From: Lingula anatina
Taxonomy: Eukaryota > Brachiopoda > Lingulata > Lingulida > Lingulidae
DNA length: 64,000 nucleotides
Direction: 5' to 3'
Assembly: GCF_001039355.2 (NCBI RefSeq)
Contig: NW_019775114.1
Span: 342,225 to 406,224 of the forward strand
Shown here piece by piece: positions 21,831 through 34,909 of the stretch. Every line of letters starts with the position of its first letter. Positions within the stretch are counted from its first letter, which is position 1. The notes beneath the pieces are model-generated. The model had not been told where the DNA came from, ran no database searches, and was given only the letters and a program-made list of their open reading frames with translations. Position numbers and translations under genes: made by a program.

Positions 21831-24575
21831 AACTATAAAACATGCACGACGACACATGACAATTATTAACTTAAATTAGTAACTTCATTCGTCATTTCAA
21901 TTATTTTAGATTTCCCAGATTACCCAAATGTGAGAGATAATGGCATATAGACAACTGATAAACAATTGATAAACAATTTTTAAGAAAGCTTCAGAAGTTT
22001 AATGTAAAACAACCGTCCAATCTATTTTCATTGAGCTTCTATGTAATAAGAACAATAAATCATCAGTGAAAAATATCATTACTAAGATATTTAACAAAAA
22101 ATTAAAACAATCTACATCCGAGATTACCGGCGTATAAATATTGTAGACTTACGGATGAATAGAAGGGAAAAAGCAACACTTGCATCTAATTTCCTGACAA
22201 TATTAAAAACATCTTAACAACTGTTATCCAAATACTTAACATTTAAAATATGGCCATAAATCGAGACTTACTTGTGTATTGTCGTAGTAATCCACAAGCT
22301 GCCGATTTTTACTACAGCAGTGATATTATGGGATGGCACTAAGCTGGCCTCGTTGTGATTGAAAATGCAACCGAGACCGGATTTTGGGTATTTCTTCTTC
22401 TTCTTCTCATTATTATTATTTGTTTCTGCCGGTTGTAAAATGCGTTTTGTTGCAAAATGTGGCTGTAGCCTAGGCCTACTCTCTCCCATAGGCCTATTTA
22501 ACTCAAATTTAGAGACATGAGCACGAGAAATGGTTAAATCGTATAAATACCAGTAGATTGACTTTTCTCGGTAGCCTAAACCCAAACGACATAAAATGGG
22601 AAAGAAAAAGAAAGGTCTAAATTTGAATGTAAAAAAAACGCTTTTAACGATTAATTTTTCAAAGTATTTTAAAAGCTGTAGGCCTAAAGCTTTGTCCGTC
22701 CTATGGGAGACTGCCTACCGCCCCCCCCCTCCTTCTCCCTCCTTCTCTCTCTCTCTCTCTTTTAGTAAAATAAAAAAGGCCTATACAAGGTATGCGATCA
22801 ATATTTTTATTTGATGATGACAATAAAATTTGTGCATAGTCGACAATCTATCCGTCGATAAAGCATCAACACATGAAAACTGCACTTTTAAAACATTCAA
22901 ATTTACAAAATAGGCCTAGAGGCCTATGATTCATACAAGAAATGGAGATAATAATAACGGTTTAAAGAAAAATAGAAGTAACATTGGTGTGTGTTTGATT
23001 CCTAGCAAATCATTTCGTCTTCATGGAGCTCTTTTTCTTTGATTATCTCATCAGCAAAATACACTTTACAAAAATATCTACATTCTTTGAAATGCCTACT
23101 CCAGATAGTGTTAATTCAGAAAATAAGTGATTTCTTTACAGAAAATATTCATTACATTGAAAGCCTACGCAGTCTTAAGTAGGGCCTACTCCTCTGTCGA
23201 CAAGTGCATGTTGTTTTAAGTTAAGATAAAAAGGTGGTCTGTTGGCAAGCAACACATCTTTATATCAGATGTCACGTTACATGTAGCCTACCACCGCGAT
23301 GCGACTTTTGAATGTCTGAGGAACATTCTAAGATTTTAAAAAAGTCTACTTATCAAAACTATATAATGTTAATGGATTAGAAAATCTTGGTTAACTAGAG
23401 TAATAAATCATCTAACTTCTTCTACTTTATATATCACCACAGTATAAAGTTAAGTGCCGTACTACAGTCACTGTAATGGAGGGAATGTTAACGAAGGTCC
23501 ACACACATTAAGTACATCACAATACACAAAATATACTACACATTATCTGTTTATGTATAAAATCTTGGAATAAAAATTGAAATAGGTTACCCAGAAGTTT
23601 GACTAAAACATTTTACTGATCACACTGTTTTCATCCATCTTCTGTGAAATATTAAAGAAAAAATAAAATGCAAGATAAAACTGTTGGGTTTTGAATAATC
23701 GCTTCGCATTCCTTTGGGTTTTTTTTCTTTCGAATTCTCTTCTTACTTAATATATATAGGCCTATATATGGAGGTATTTTGGTGATTTCATTTGTCAACA
23801 GGTCACATTTTAATTGCATGACATTTAAAGATACACGCATCGTCCTATTGGCCATAATAGACTATCTTATAAAGAAAAATGGAAGATTTAACTGTCTCAT
23901 CATAACTCATCACAAGCCAAATTTAAATATCAGTGATGTATTTATGTGAAATCAAACCAAACCTTCGGGAAATGGAAAGTATCACACATAAAAAGACTGA
24001 AAGTTGATTTCACATGACAGGGCCTAAATCTTTTTCAAAATTATTCCAATGGTCGATGTTCTGTCACAGTTGCGCTGATATACAAATAGGCTAATCGGTC
24101 TTCAAATAGAAGCGTGCGTGTCTAGCCCAAGCATTTTATGATAACTAAAATAAATCACTTTCAGTCAACCTGAGAATCATCTGAATGGATCTGAATATTC
24201 GGTAGGCCTATCCAAACGACAGAATCTGTCGAAGTTTCCCGAATAATCGAATAACTGTGCCCGCAAAAGCCGCAAGTAAAATTTATATGACTGTAAGCTC
24301 TTGCTTACCAAACTGAGATAATTGTTTTTAGAAATCGTATGGAAGTCATTTCATAAGTAGGCCCTAATAATCAGCTATGTGTGCCCATGATACATAAATG
24401 TGTAAAAAAGTGCACTTAATTCTTTTCGCGCCGTTATTCCTATCAATAGACTTAATCAAATATTAGTTACAATATCAATTGTTAAAAAAAAATTAATTTA
24501 AACCTCAAATGCAAACATTTGTGCGTACATAGACGTATATCCGCCTATACTGTACGCATATCCTGCCAGCCACGC
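21831..24575. other. Spacer between the two CD225 genes
   Basis: Holds the presumed promoter and 5' non-coding exon(s) of gene 1 (donor at about 22272; a second GTAAGT donor near 22152) and the 3'UTR of gene 2. A short CT/poly-C run lies at 22722-22760. No other gene seen. Confidence 0.5.
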
Positions 24576-25570
24576 CTATCCGTAAGTATTGATAGCGGAC
24601 GCGGCTGCTGCCCAGAATAAATAGGGGGCGGTAAAGACCAAGATGACCACGACGACCACAATGATGACTGAAGACACGATACCGGTGATGTTAAGCCCCA
24701 GCGCCACCTTGCCGTGAGAACGTGCTGTCTCCGTGTCACCACGGTCTGCTGCACTGCTGGACATTACTGAAATAAATAAATAAACAAATAAATAAATATC
24801 GTTTCAAATAAATAAACAAACGAATATACATAAATAAATAAATATTATCATAAATAAATACCATTTCAAATAAATAAATAATATTTCAAAGATCATTTCA
24901 TAAGAAAATATATAATTTTATTTATATATCTATTTGTTAACAGATAGAGCCAAAACAATAAAGATAGGGAAAGATGGGTGAGCACTGGAAAGAAGAAATG
25001 AAGAGATAGAGAGTAATTTAAAACTGAATTTTTTTTATTCATCCATTTGTTTTATAGACTACGGTATTTGGCCAAGGTGATTTGAAAAAGTCTTGTATTG
25101 AGATAAGGTCGAAACGTGGTAATATCCGTTTCAAACGTAGGCCTACATGTTATATTCACTATATAGCCTATTGGAATCCATTTTAATTTCAATTAAAATT
25201 ATAGTTATATTAGAAATATTGGACAGATAAATTAAAGACATACCCATTCACCATCAATGAAATACTTACTTGAAAATATTAAGGCAATGATTCCACAAAG
25301 CAAGTTACAACAAAGCAATACAAATATGGAGAAACCCAGATAGCTTGCCGGACGCGGCGCTGCTTGGGTGACCACGACGGTGGCGCCGCCATAGGGCTGT
25401 CCTGTCACCACGCCTTGTTGACCAGGGCTGGGAAATACAGTGAAACAATGAATGGCACTGATTAAAGAATACATTAAAATAAAAACCTTAAACATACGTA
25501 AGCAGAAAAAAAAAGAAATGCATATTGATAAATTCCTTGGTGCTTATTTCCAATTAGAGTTTGAAAAATG

Positions 25571-25621
<51 letters not shown>

Positions 25622-25892
25622 TACTTATTGCATTTACCAAATCTTACCAAAATCTACAATTTAGCTAACTATACCAATATGATGCTATATTTAATCTAAA
25701 ACTGTTTTAGTGTAAACGGACATAAATACAATGAGAGAGAGAGAGAGGGTGGGGGAAGAGATGGGGCGGCTACATATAGAGGAAATGCATATTGATAAAT
25801 TCCTTGGTGTTTATTTCCAATTAGAGTTTGAAAAATGGTTATTATTATTATTTACTTATTGCATTTACCACATCTTACCAAAACCCACAACA

Positions 25893-25934
<42 letters not shown>

Positions 25935-26126
25935 GAGGAGGATGGGAGAAAAAAGATGGGGCGGCTACATAGAGGATGGGGGTACTTACCTGTACATCAC
26001 CGCCCCTGGCTGGGCATACCCGGGTTGAGGGGGGTACCCTTGTTGTGGAGGGTACCCCTGCTGTGGAGGGTATCCTTGGTTCTGTCCTGGATCATAACTT
26101 GGCGGTGGGTTCCCCTTGTCTGTCAT
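24576..26126 (-). CDS. CD225/dispanin (IFITM-like) membrane protein, gene 2
   Basis: Minus-strand exons 26126-25990, 25427-25270 and 24766-24576; phases 2 and 1, total 162 codons (161 aa). Exon 1 starts MTDKGNPPPSYDPGQ, with a PPxY motif (PPSY) able to bind WW domains, and three GYPPQQ-type repeats ending GAVMY. Exon 2 contains SYLGFSIFVLLCCNLLCGII, and exon 3 continues ADRGDTETARSHGKVALGLN into a second helix (VIIVVVVVILVFTAPYLFW). Same exon phases, the GAVMY exon end and the LFWAAA C-terminal motif as gene 1, so the two are tandem paralogues 2.7 kb apart. A TCTAG acceptor two bases before the ATG implies an upstream non-coding exon. Confidence 0.87.
24776..24895. repeat. AAAT/AAAC tetranucleotide repeat
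   Basis: Interrupted AAATAAATAAAC-type array in intron 2 of CD225 gene 2, next to the exon 3 acceptor. On the minus strand it provides the T-rich tract before the acceptor. Confidence 0.8.
25496..25890. repeat. Duplicated intronic segment with ATT microsatellite
   Basis: About 130 bases at 25517-25660 (GAAATGCATATTGATAAATT onward through an ATT run to TACTTATTGCATTTACCA) recur at 25778-25890 with a much shorter ATT run. A GA microsatellite follows at 25899-25932. All within intron 1 of CD225 gene 2. Confidence 0.75.
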
Positions 26127-26739
26127 GTCTAGAGCAAGAAATGACTTCATTAGATAAACGTATTGAAGGATAAAACTAATCTAACGTTATTTAATAAAAT
26201 ATCGTAATCTAAAATCGCACCGGCTAAAGTTAGAGTGAAATCGATTAAACTAAAACAATGCAAAAATAAATCCGAACGATGCCGTAAAACTTGATATTTG
26301 CAAAAAAACATGGGACCACATATTCTAAGCATCAGTAAAAGCAGGCCAAGCAGTGTTTAAATTAAAAATGGGAAATCGCACTGAAATGCCCTGAAGCACC
26401 GCGAGTACATATCTACAGTTGAACGTGTGACGGCTAAACTACAAATGGAAACCTAGGAATATTGTCAAGTGGATTGCGCTTTTAAGGATTTGGCTTTGAC
26501 ATTTTGTTCATGACATGTAATCAACTCAGAGACTGTTTTAGACAAAATCCTGTATGTCCATGGCAGAAGTTTCTCATTTGCAAGGACATACGCAGCGTAG
26601 GCAAATGAGTATTTAATTCAGAAATCGCAGTATCGAATATATTAACGTTCCCCTGTCTTCAAAATTGTCTGGCGACAAGCAAGTCCGAAATAGCGTTAGT
26701 ATGAATGAAAGCTGAGATTGGGTGTCATCCACACTCAGC

Positions 26740-27060
26740 ACGTTGGCTGTCATGGGTCGCCATGCCTTTCGAATTTGTGCCATTGGTATGCTTTCACTAT
26801 GTTTTAAATTGGTCCATTTTTTATGTTGCCCAACGATGTTGTTCTTGGTCTTCCATTCCCTAGTTTCTCATTAAACTTTCCTTCTAAAAATAACCGCTGC
26901 AAATTGTCTTTTCTCTATTCTTATAACATGCCCAAAATAAGTCAATTTTCTTTTCTTGGCGGTGTTCAATAATAATAATACTTTATTTTTAGGGTTGTTT
27001 ATTACTTCCTCATTACTACTGTGTTCAGTCCATAATATTTTTAACATCTCTCTCTCTCTC
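26740..27060 (-). mobile_element. LINE reverse-transcriptase 3' remnant
   Basis: Minus-strand translation gives [11 protein letters not shown]...LLNTAKKRKLTYFGHVIR, the post-RT segment of non-LTR retrotransposons (typical NEEVL...KRRKLxYFGHVIR), then a diverged R/G-rich stretch with frameshifts. Only the C-terminal part remains, so it is dead. Confidence 0.75.

Positions 27061-27063
<3 letters not shown>

Positions 27064-27141
<78 letters not shown>
27064..27141. repeat. (TA)n microsatellite
   Basis: About 39 TA units directly beside the LINE remnant. Confidence 0.98.
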
Positions 27142-27143
<2 letters not shown>

Positions 27144-27198
27144 ATAATCATGATCATAATTGGCTTCGCTCTGCACGCTCTTCCTTGGCAAATTGGCT

Positions 27199-27289
27199 CT
27201 GATTGACGGGCACATGTACAGATTACACTGATTGACGGGCAAATGTACAGATTACACTGATTGACGGGCACATGTACAGATTACACTTA
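27199..27289 (+). repeat. Three-unit 31-bp tandem repeat
   Basis: Three near-identical units beginning TGATTGACGGGCA and ending ATGTACAGATTACAC. No palindromic or coding structure seen. Confidence 0.85.
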
Positions 27290-28043
27290 TTGTCATGTAT
27301 CTCAAACTGCAGCTAAAAGCAAAAACCAATCAATATCAAATGGGGCAGCGTTTTGATGCCCAGGTGGTTGTTGCCTTGCCCTTTTAGCGTTTTTTGTTCT
27401 TTTTCTTTCGAGAGAAGAGATCACAACTTTGATATAAGCCAGTTTGTTTCCTCCAGCATAGATGTTCGTGTTATGTCTTTTGTTTTCAACATTCACCTGT
27501 AGCTTCCATAACCTCTGATCAGAGATTAAATGTCTCTCGAAGTGATACCGAAAACAAAACACATAACACAGAAATTGAATTCAAGCAATTTTACACTAAG
27601 TGGTTCGAAACTAAATCCTATACAGAGTTAAGTGGTTTGGGGATCAACCAAGTAATTGCCTAAAAGCACTTAATTAATTAACTGCTCCCTCGTCAGAAAC
27701 AAATAAATATAAGTGAGTTTCACCCATGCGATCACTAACGACTTATTACCGGAAAACGTAAAGTTATTTTCTCCTATCTAAACAACACCAATCTATCTGC
27801 CACACAAAGTGGTTTGGCGTGCCCAACACCAATTGACGTGTCAAATTAATAAATGATTACAAGCAAATCAAAATGTTTGATAGTCACTAAGAAACAATAT
27901 CATCTCTCAAACGGGGCCTACACCAGACGCTGATAACATGTTTTTTTTTTTTAAACAACTTTATCCTCAAGAGAGTTAAATATTGTTGCAGTAAAATTGA
28001 AGGTGGCAATTCGCCTAGGCATTACATGCTCACCTTTGAAATT

Positions 28044-28044
28044 A

Positions 28045-28095
<51 letters not shown>

Positions 28096-28096
28096 C
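28044..28096. repeat. (AAT)n microsatellite
   Basis: About 17 AAT units. Confidence 0.97.
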
Positions 28097-28534
28097 AAGG
28101 AAAAGACAGTGACGAGGACATGAGTGGCATTAGAGGGGAGTGAGGGACAGGGCATGGGGGAAAGGTAATTATGGGGGGGGGCAATAGGCCATCAGGTGAG
28201 AGTGGTAGGCGCCAGAACAGAAATAGAAGAAGATTCAGACATTTTTGATTAAGAAATCCGACACTATTTCGGAAATTTTGTCGTTTTGTCCAGATATTAA
28301 TGTTTTATGGCCATGTAGGAAGAGGGATATCTTATCTAGTTGATAACATGTAAAACATGGTGTGCAGCTCTATCTCTCTCTTTCCATGCCGGGGGAGATA
28401 CAGCCACCAACCAGGCTGGGAAAAGGTCATTGAAGCACTTGAAGGCGCCTAGCTTTAGTGGACTATAACGGATTCGTATTGACATTGAAGACAACCGTGC
28501 ACAAAAACGTTTCTTTATCAGTTTGGGGGCAGAA

Positions 28535-28727
28535 TAATATACTAGTGGCAGATTGAGAGGGGGGTGTCAGAGATTCTGAAAAAGTATATCACACCAATAT
28601 TCCCCTCGAAGAATTTTGTCTAGCTGAATCCAACGCCAAGCAGGTGATGGTTGGCTTCGCATCCGAGGCCTGTCGTTCCGACCCTCCCCCCCCCCCACCT
28701 TGAAATAATCCTGGATCTGCCCCTGTG
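28535..28727. mobile_element. hAT-like MITE fragment
   Basis: Left AGTGGCAGATTGAG and right GGATCTGCCCCTG form imperfect inverted ends of the CAGGGGCGGAT type common to hAT elements. The inside shares TATCACACCAATATTCCCCT...TAGCTGAATC with 31528-31640, so the two are relatives. Confidence 0.6.
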
Positions 28728-31527
28728 TATACGATATAAACAACGTTAAAACACTAATATTCAATTATGCACTACAGTTAACATGGCAACCCAGAACGAG
28801 TAACAAGCACAGAGTCCAAGGCCAATGGGAATTCACAGTCACACTCTGAAAAATGCAAATGTGGGGGAAATAAAAAATTCACAAAACTTTTTGACTTCAG
28901 GAGGGAGCCAATCAGGCTGGTTTTCAAACTCAACCTGTATTTTAGTCCTTAAATCACTCTAGTCAGTTTGAGGACTATATGTTAGTGATCCAGCGATGAC
29001 AGTGAAATGTGTTCGGCGACAACATCGACAGACGCAGGTGAAGGCTACATATATAGAGACCGTATTTGTCCAAAAACGGATTGTTTCAATCTAAAACAAG
29101 AACTCATAATTGCCAAGGTTTATCGATGCTTGACAAAGTCGCAGGAGAATACCATGTCGTTTCTTAGCAACATGATACCCAATGACGACAATGCCATGAT
29201 AGCTTATTAGGCCGTAAAGACTAAATTGACTTGCTAGAACTTATGGTTCATGTGTTTTAAGCACAATTATTAAAAGAATTTAGAAAAATCTTAGAAGGGA
29301 GAAACGCGCTTATATATGTAACCAGAACGAATTACTGGAATAACCGTATGGTTATAATAATTATAATAGAATTACTTTAAATAGAGGACAAATGTGAAGT
29401 TGCATATCTTGCTTCAGCTTTGTCAAAAAAAAAAGACAAAATTTTCGGACGGAAAAGGTTCAATTGACACTGTGACATTATTGAGTAGAACAGTGACACT
29501 ACAGAACTAAGGCCTGAAACAAGAAAAAAACTTCAAAATGAAATCGAAGGCCTGTTTTTAATTTAAGGCCACCAATTCCCGCCTACTATGGCCAGTAATG
29601 AAGCTCTGGACAGGTTTCACCTAACATGACAGATGACAAATTGGACAAGTTCTTGTTTGTGCACACTGTTCTTAGAAAGCATATAGAGCCGTGAGTATCC
29701 TAGAGGAAGGATCAGATTCTTTCAAGCTCGCAGCCGTGACTACATCGTTAAAATCGATTGGCTTTGGCAGGGAAAATATACGATTCATATGGCCTAATAT
29801 CCTTACCTGATTATCTCCTAGTATTAAAACTCTGTACATAGGTATATACTCTTACTACAAATGCATCAACTGTCACGAGCCAAAGTAAAAGGCCTTCATA
29901 TTCATCGCTTTCTCTTTCATTTGATGGCAAAGGATATTCCAGCTTTTTTAGACATGCAAAGGACCCTGCATTAGATACATTTTTGTTTGATGTTTTTCTA
30001 CTCTCTAACAGAGGTCAGCTGGTCGTTCTTTCTTTCTTTCTTATAATTTAAATTAATGTTTAAAGCAAAATTTCTCGATGGTCAGATATGTGCAACGTTG
30101 GCCAGGGAAATGTTTGTGAAAATCTAATGGAAAATTCCTATTCATTGTTATAACACACAATAAATACGAATACAAAAGCATCTGTATAAATACACTGAAG
30201 CACGACTTCCAAGCTCTATTTTGCGGACTATAGGTGTGAAGTATCTGAAGGAGAATTATCAACTCGGGTTTTAGTATCTGTGTGTCCACTGAGCATGTTT
30301 ATTCTGAGAACACGGGCAATCGTGTGAAACCAGGGAAACGAAGGCTGATATCAAGGTGGCGGCAGCTACACGCAAACCGTTTTTATATAATTATTGATCC
30401 TTTAGGAGAAAAAACTAGAGACCAAACTACAATTAGGAAACTGATAGTGACCCGTATATGTATTAGCGTTTTCAGAGAGAGGGAGAGACAGAGAGAGAGA
30501 GAGTACAGCACCAAAAGTGTAGACCTTTTATTAATAATTTTGGATCGTTAATAACTAAGTCAATATCTTGCCATAATTATAGTTTTTAAAAATGTGAAAA
30601 TTGCACCGACATTATCACGGCAGTTATCTTAATACATATAGTGCGTAGAAAAAATGAAATAGTAATAACCCACATGCGACCCCCCGTATAATATAGTCTT
30701 GCTGGCGTGGAGCGAAGAATGTCACTATTTACAATTCTAAAAATACTTGGATATTTCAGACAAGATTATTTTAGATAAGATTATTTTATCTATTTCATAC
30801 CCATGTTTATTCGACCATCTACAACTGAAAGCGTTCCCACCGTGTCTTCGCCGTGTACTGTCCACGAAAGAGTTCGTTTTATATATAGATGATGTCCTTG
30901 TGTTGCACCACAATAGAAGGAGGATGGGTATTATTCGGAGTCGTTATTTTAGTACCGGGTCAAAGGTTCAGACGTACGTAAGGCACTGTGTCATACAGAG
31001 TAGAACGGGACATGATTCCAGACAGTAATCACACATATTTCAGATTTTGAGAGAGTAATTCGTTCTGGTTACAAACCAGTCTTCTATTACATGTACATTG
31101 TTCATGCCCCCAAAATTACGACAATGAATTTATTTGTGAATGACTTTTTAGTTATCATTTTATTTTTATAACTTATAATTTTTCATTCAGCGGTCTCAAC
31201 CAGTTCTTAAGCTTATATTTCCCTTTTCCAGAAAAATTGCACACTGAAGCTGGGCAGTTGTCTATAAGCTACGTGCTAGCCCATAGTTTGGCTGCTCAGA
31301 AATGATGAACTATTTATCTGATAAAAAAAGGTATGAGCAATGTCTGACAGCGAAAATGATTTATCTGTGCACTTAAGCACCTTGTATCATCGATGATAAA
31401 TTGCTTTGAATTATTTGTCAAATCAAACTTGAAACAGATATACTAGGCCATGTGTCATCTCACTAAACAACTGTTTATTGTCATAGGTGTAATATTCTCT
31501 GACATTTTAGAACATAATGGCCCTACT

Positions 31528-31720
31528 AGTGGCGGATTTGGGGGTGAGGGTGTCAGGGAGGTCCTGACCCCCCTCCCTTCAATTTTGAAAAAATCACACC
31601 AATGGTCCTCTCTTGAACTTAAATTTTGACTAGCTGAATCATAGTTCTAAACCTTACTAAATGGCACCGTTCGCCCTCTAAAATACCAAAGAAATTCGGG
31701 GTCCTACACCGGCCCCTCAC
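31528..31720. mobile_element. hAT-like MITE fragment, relative of 28535
   Basis: Starts AGTGGCGGATTTGGGGG, shares the internal AATCACACCAAT...CTAGCTGAATC block with 28535-28640, and ends near CGGCCCCTCA. Right end degenerate. Confidence 0.55.
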
Positions 31721-31735
31721 TATCAATATCGCGTA

Positions 31736-34129
31736 CTAGGCAAGAGCGGTGTCGCGTCTGATACTTCGAAGCACGTCCTGATGCACAACTTGAAAACGTG
31801 TAGTGTGGTTCGATCTACCGGTGAATTCAGGATCATTTGGTGCCGAGTCTGGTAGTTGGGTAGGCCTGATAATTTCACCGTACTGGTTCAAAGAGTATAA
31901 AGCCTCCTTAATGTCATCCATGTATAAATTAAAGAGAGTGGGATTATGGGACCATTCAGAATGAGAAAAGACGAGAACTAGCTAGGCCTAAATATGGCGG
32001 GCCTACAGGAAAGGAAGACCGCTTAATCCTGTAATGGTCTCTCCGCCTCTCACTCACCTCCCCAGTTTCAGCAATTTCAGTAATAGTCCCTTGTGCCACA
32101 CTGAATCAAAGGCTTTTCTCATGTCAATGAAACATGCATATAGCTTTTTGCATCCCCAGAAATGCAATCCATGACGTCACGCTTAGTCCACTGCGCATGC
32201 GTGCACTTTTAATGAGTTGCTAGATTGCCATAGGAAAATGAATGGGTTCGCGATTCGTGGGTAATTCGTGATAATTGACAAACTAACGGCCTGATGCCGA
32301 TAGACAGCAACGCTGTGCTATGCTTCAAGCAACTCCTGACCAAATATCGCTAGGGTTTTTAAAAAAATTTTGTTGTACACACGTACTAAGAAGTTTGCCG
32401 TGTATTGCCTAGCCTACCCTCAGCAAAACGCACATATTTTCAGAAATAGTGATTTTAGACGGTAGATTCACTCAGAAACAAAGGCAAACCAAGGCTTCAT
32501 TCACATGCAATGTCTATTTTCTAAATTCTATTTTCTATTCGCGGTATGTCTTATGGTCACGGTCTGTGCCCTGAATATCCCGCCGCGTAATTACTGGCAG
32601 CGCGAGCCAGTTACTTATAGTAACTTATAGTAACTGGCTCGCGCTGCCAGTAATTACGCCGCGGAATATTCAGGGCACAGACCGTGATCATAAGATAGCG
32701 CGAATAGAAAATAGATTTTTAGAAAATAGACATTCCATGTGAACGAAGCCTAATTCGTTGCCGATAGTACCAGCAGATAGCAGCACCATACAGAGTATGA
32801 TTAAAAACTTTCATGGAACTTTTACCACTGTACAATGGAGTCCAAAAAAAGCACTTGGCACAAATGTGAAACTGCCCAGTGCAAGGCCAAGGATTCAATC
32901 AGTATTTTCAATCATATTATCAGATTCTACATAAATTGACTGACAATATCACTACTCAGTATTTAACTAATCTCTTAATCCAAAATTCCTATCATCATTT
33001 AATAATAGGCCTAATGCAAAATTCTTCTTTCAGATTGCTATTTATTTAAAATTTTAATGCTTCAACTGTTCCAAAATAATCTTGTAGTAAAGGAAAAATG
33101 CAAATAAGAAGTGGAAGACCAATTTTACCCACATTATTCAATCATTTGAATATAAAAAGAATAAGATCACGATTTAACAAATTAAAATAATCTTTCATGA
33201 ACTCTTTCATGAATAACATATTAAACAAAATTAAAGTTATAAATTAGTGGCAATGGCTCATTCTGGAATATATGACTTCTGCACATTATCAGTACCTGAC
33301 TTGGTACAGTATAGTTACTACTTGGATACAGAGTTAGATTTAATAATGTAACAATAAGAACAATATATATTACAATAAACTTCTCTGCACATGTCAGACG
33401 CTTGTTACCATGAACTAACACTACTTGAAAATGGGCTGAGCACTTATCACAGGGTCTGTGTGCGATGCCATTGTTGTGCTGTGATTGGCTAGTTGAGTCA
33501 CGTGAAGCCCTACTGTAGCGCCCTCGCGTATCGCGTGAATGCTGCGCATTTCTGGCCATGGTTTTGATTGAGATACCTGTTGACTAGTGATTTCAAAGAA
33601 AAGATATATGATCTGTTGTTCTATAACCTGGCCTGAAACCTGCTTGCTCTTCACTTAATTTGTTTTCATTGTTAATATGTTGAATGAGCCTGTGTGTTAA
33701 AACTGAATTAAATAATTTCCCTAAGCAACTAGTTATGCAAAGGCCTCTATAGTTTTCCGGGTTTATATGCTCTACTGATTTAAAGAGCTGAATTATAATT
33801 CCAAGGTTCCGCGATTCAGGGATTTCAGATGTATTCAGCACCATGTTAAATAATTTAGTGAGCACAACTGCAAAATACAGTACCCCAGCTTTCAGCATTT
33901 CATTTCTCAACATATCTTCCCCAGGTGATTTCCAATTTTTCAGATATTTAATGGCATTTTTAACCTCTTTCACTGTAATAGGTTTGTCAAGCACCGCTTC
34001 CCCTGGGAGGCTTTCATAAGATTTAATTTCATAATCTAAGTCCTGGTTACCCTCATTAGGGATCCCAAACAAATGGTAAAAGTGGTAAAGCCATGTATCT
34101 GGACTAATTAAGCGGCGATTTATGGCCAT
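31736..34129 (-). mobile_element. LINE reverse-transcriptase remnant broken by nested insertions
   Basis: Read on the minus strand, RT blocks appear in the correct order: 34129-33545 (KNWKSPGEDMLRNEMLK, PENYRGLCITSCLGKLF, EEQAGFRPGYRTTDHI, with a frameshift), then about 32160-32070 (KLYACFIDMRKAFDSVWHKG), then about 31992-31736 (HNPTLFNLYMDDIKEAL). These match consecutive motifs of non-LTR RTs such as CR1/L2-like elements. About 1.4 kb of unrelated DNA, including a foldback element, separates the first two blocks, and a fragment of another foldback family (31985-32067) separates the last two. Inactive. Confidence 0.8.
32493..32750. mobile_element. 258-bp near-perfect foldback (palindromic) MITE
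   Basis: Arms of about 125 bp are complementary with few mismatches: GGCTTCATTCACATG at the left pairs with CATGTGAACGAAGCC at the right, continuing through GTCACGGTCTGTGCCCTGAA, GGCAGCGCGAGCCAGTTAC and their complements, with a centre TTATAGTAACTTATAGTAA. It is locally GC-rich and was inserted into the LINE remnant. No ORF. Confidence 0.85.
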
Positions 34130-34215
34130 TAAGTGAGATGATAGCCATCCTGGCCCCTCATCTGCTACGTTTTACGGGTCAACAGAAACAGCAGATGAAT
34201 TAGATGAACCTGTTA

Positions 34216-34440
34216 GGGTGTATTCCCAGAGATTTAGATCGATCCAGAGATTAAGATTTAGATCGACCTAACTCCCTGGGGGTTCACGCTAAATTGCAGT
34301 CAGCCGAGCGCGCACCATAGTTAATTACCCCCTTACAGCTTTCAGTAGGCGGGACAGACGCTTAAGCCGGCTAAGATGACAGTAATCTAGTGGGACTCCC
34401 CGCGGGGATAGATCGATCTAAAAGCTCTGGGAATACGCCC
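34216..34440. mobile_element. TTA-target MITE family 1, copy c (225 bp)
   Basis: Flanked by TTA on both sides (34213-34215, 34441-34443). Left end GGGTGTATTCCCAGAGATTT; right end, inverted, GGGCGTATTCCCAGAGCTTT. Both lead to GATCGATC. This is the clearest copy for defining the family termini. Confidence 0.85.
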
Positions 34441-34831
34441 TTAGCCATTAATTAGATAAATCCGTGGTTAGCTAACTGTAATCATACCTCCCGCTGAGAA
34501 CCAAAGTTCCAAGAAAGACCGGTCCTTCCCGGACAGAAACACGCCTTATTATGACATGCGTTAATAAGAGAAATGATTCATTAATGTAGTCCTCGTGTTC
34601 GTTGTCTCCCGGAGTGAGGTAATCAATTATCTGATATCTGTAGTTTTCCCAAAGGCTTTCACATTGAGGCACACGGGTCATACCCACCCTTAGTCTGAGA
34701 GAAGTGACAGTCAACTTCCCCCTACCTATAGTTCAAAACGCCATATTCGTTAGGGGGCGGAGCGTCCTGCAGCCTCTGAAACTCTTTAGTGTCAGAAGCG
34801 TTCTGTTGAGATGCTTGTCTACCAGTCCTAG

Positions 34832-34837
<6 letters not shown>

Positions 34838-34906
<69 letters not shown>
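34838..34906. repeat. (AT)n microsatellite
   Basis: About 34 AT units. Confidence 0.97.

Positions 34907-34909
<3 letters not shown>

Noticed and set aside
27062-27271. Ile-Tyr repeat frames
   Set aside because: (TA)n microsatellite translation; the same applies at 34704-35003.
30747-31028. 93-codon frame in the gene-poor region
   Set aside because: No family resemblance, no splice sites that extend it, and no duplication or conservation to support it.
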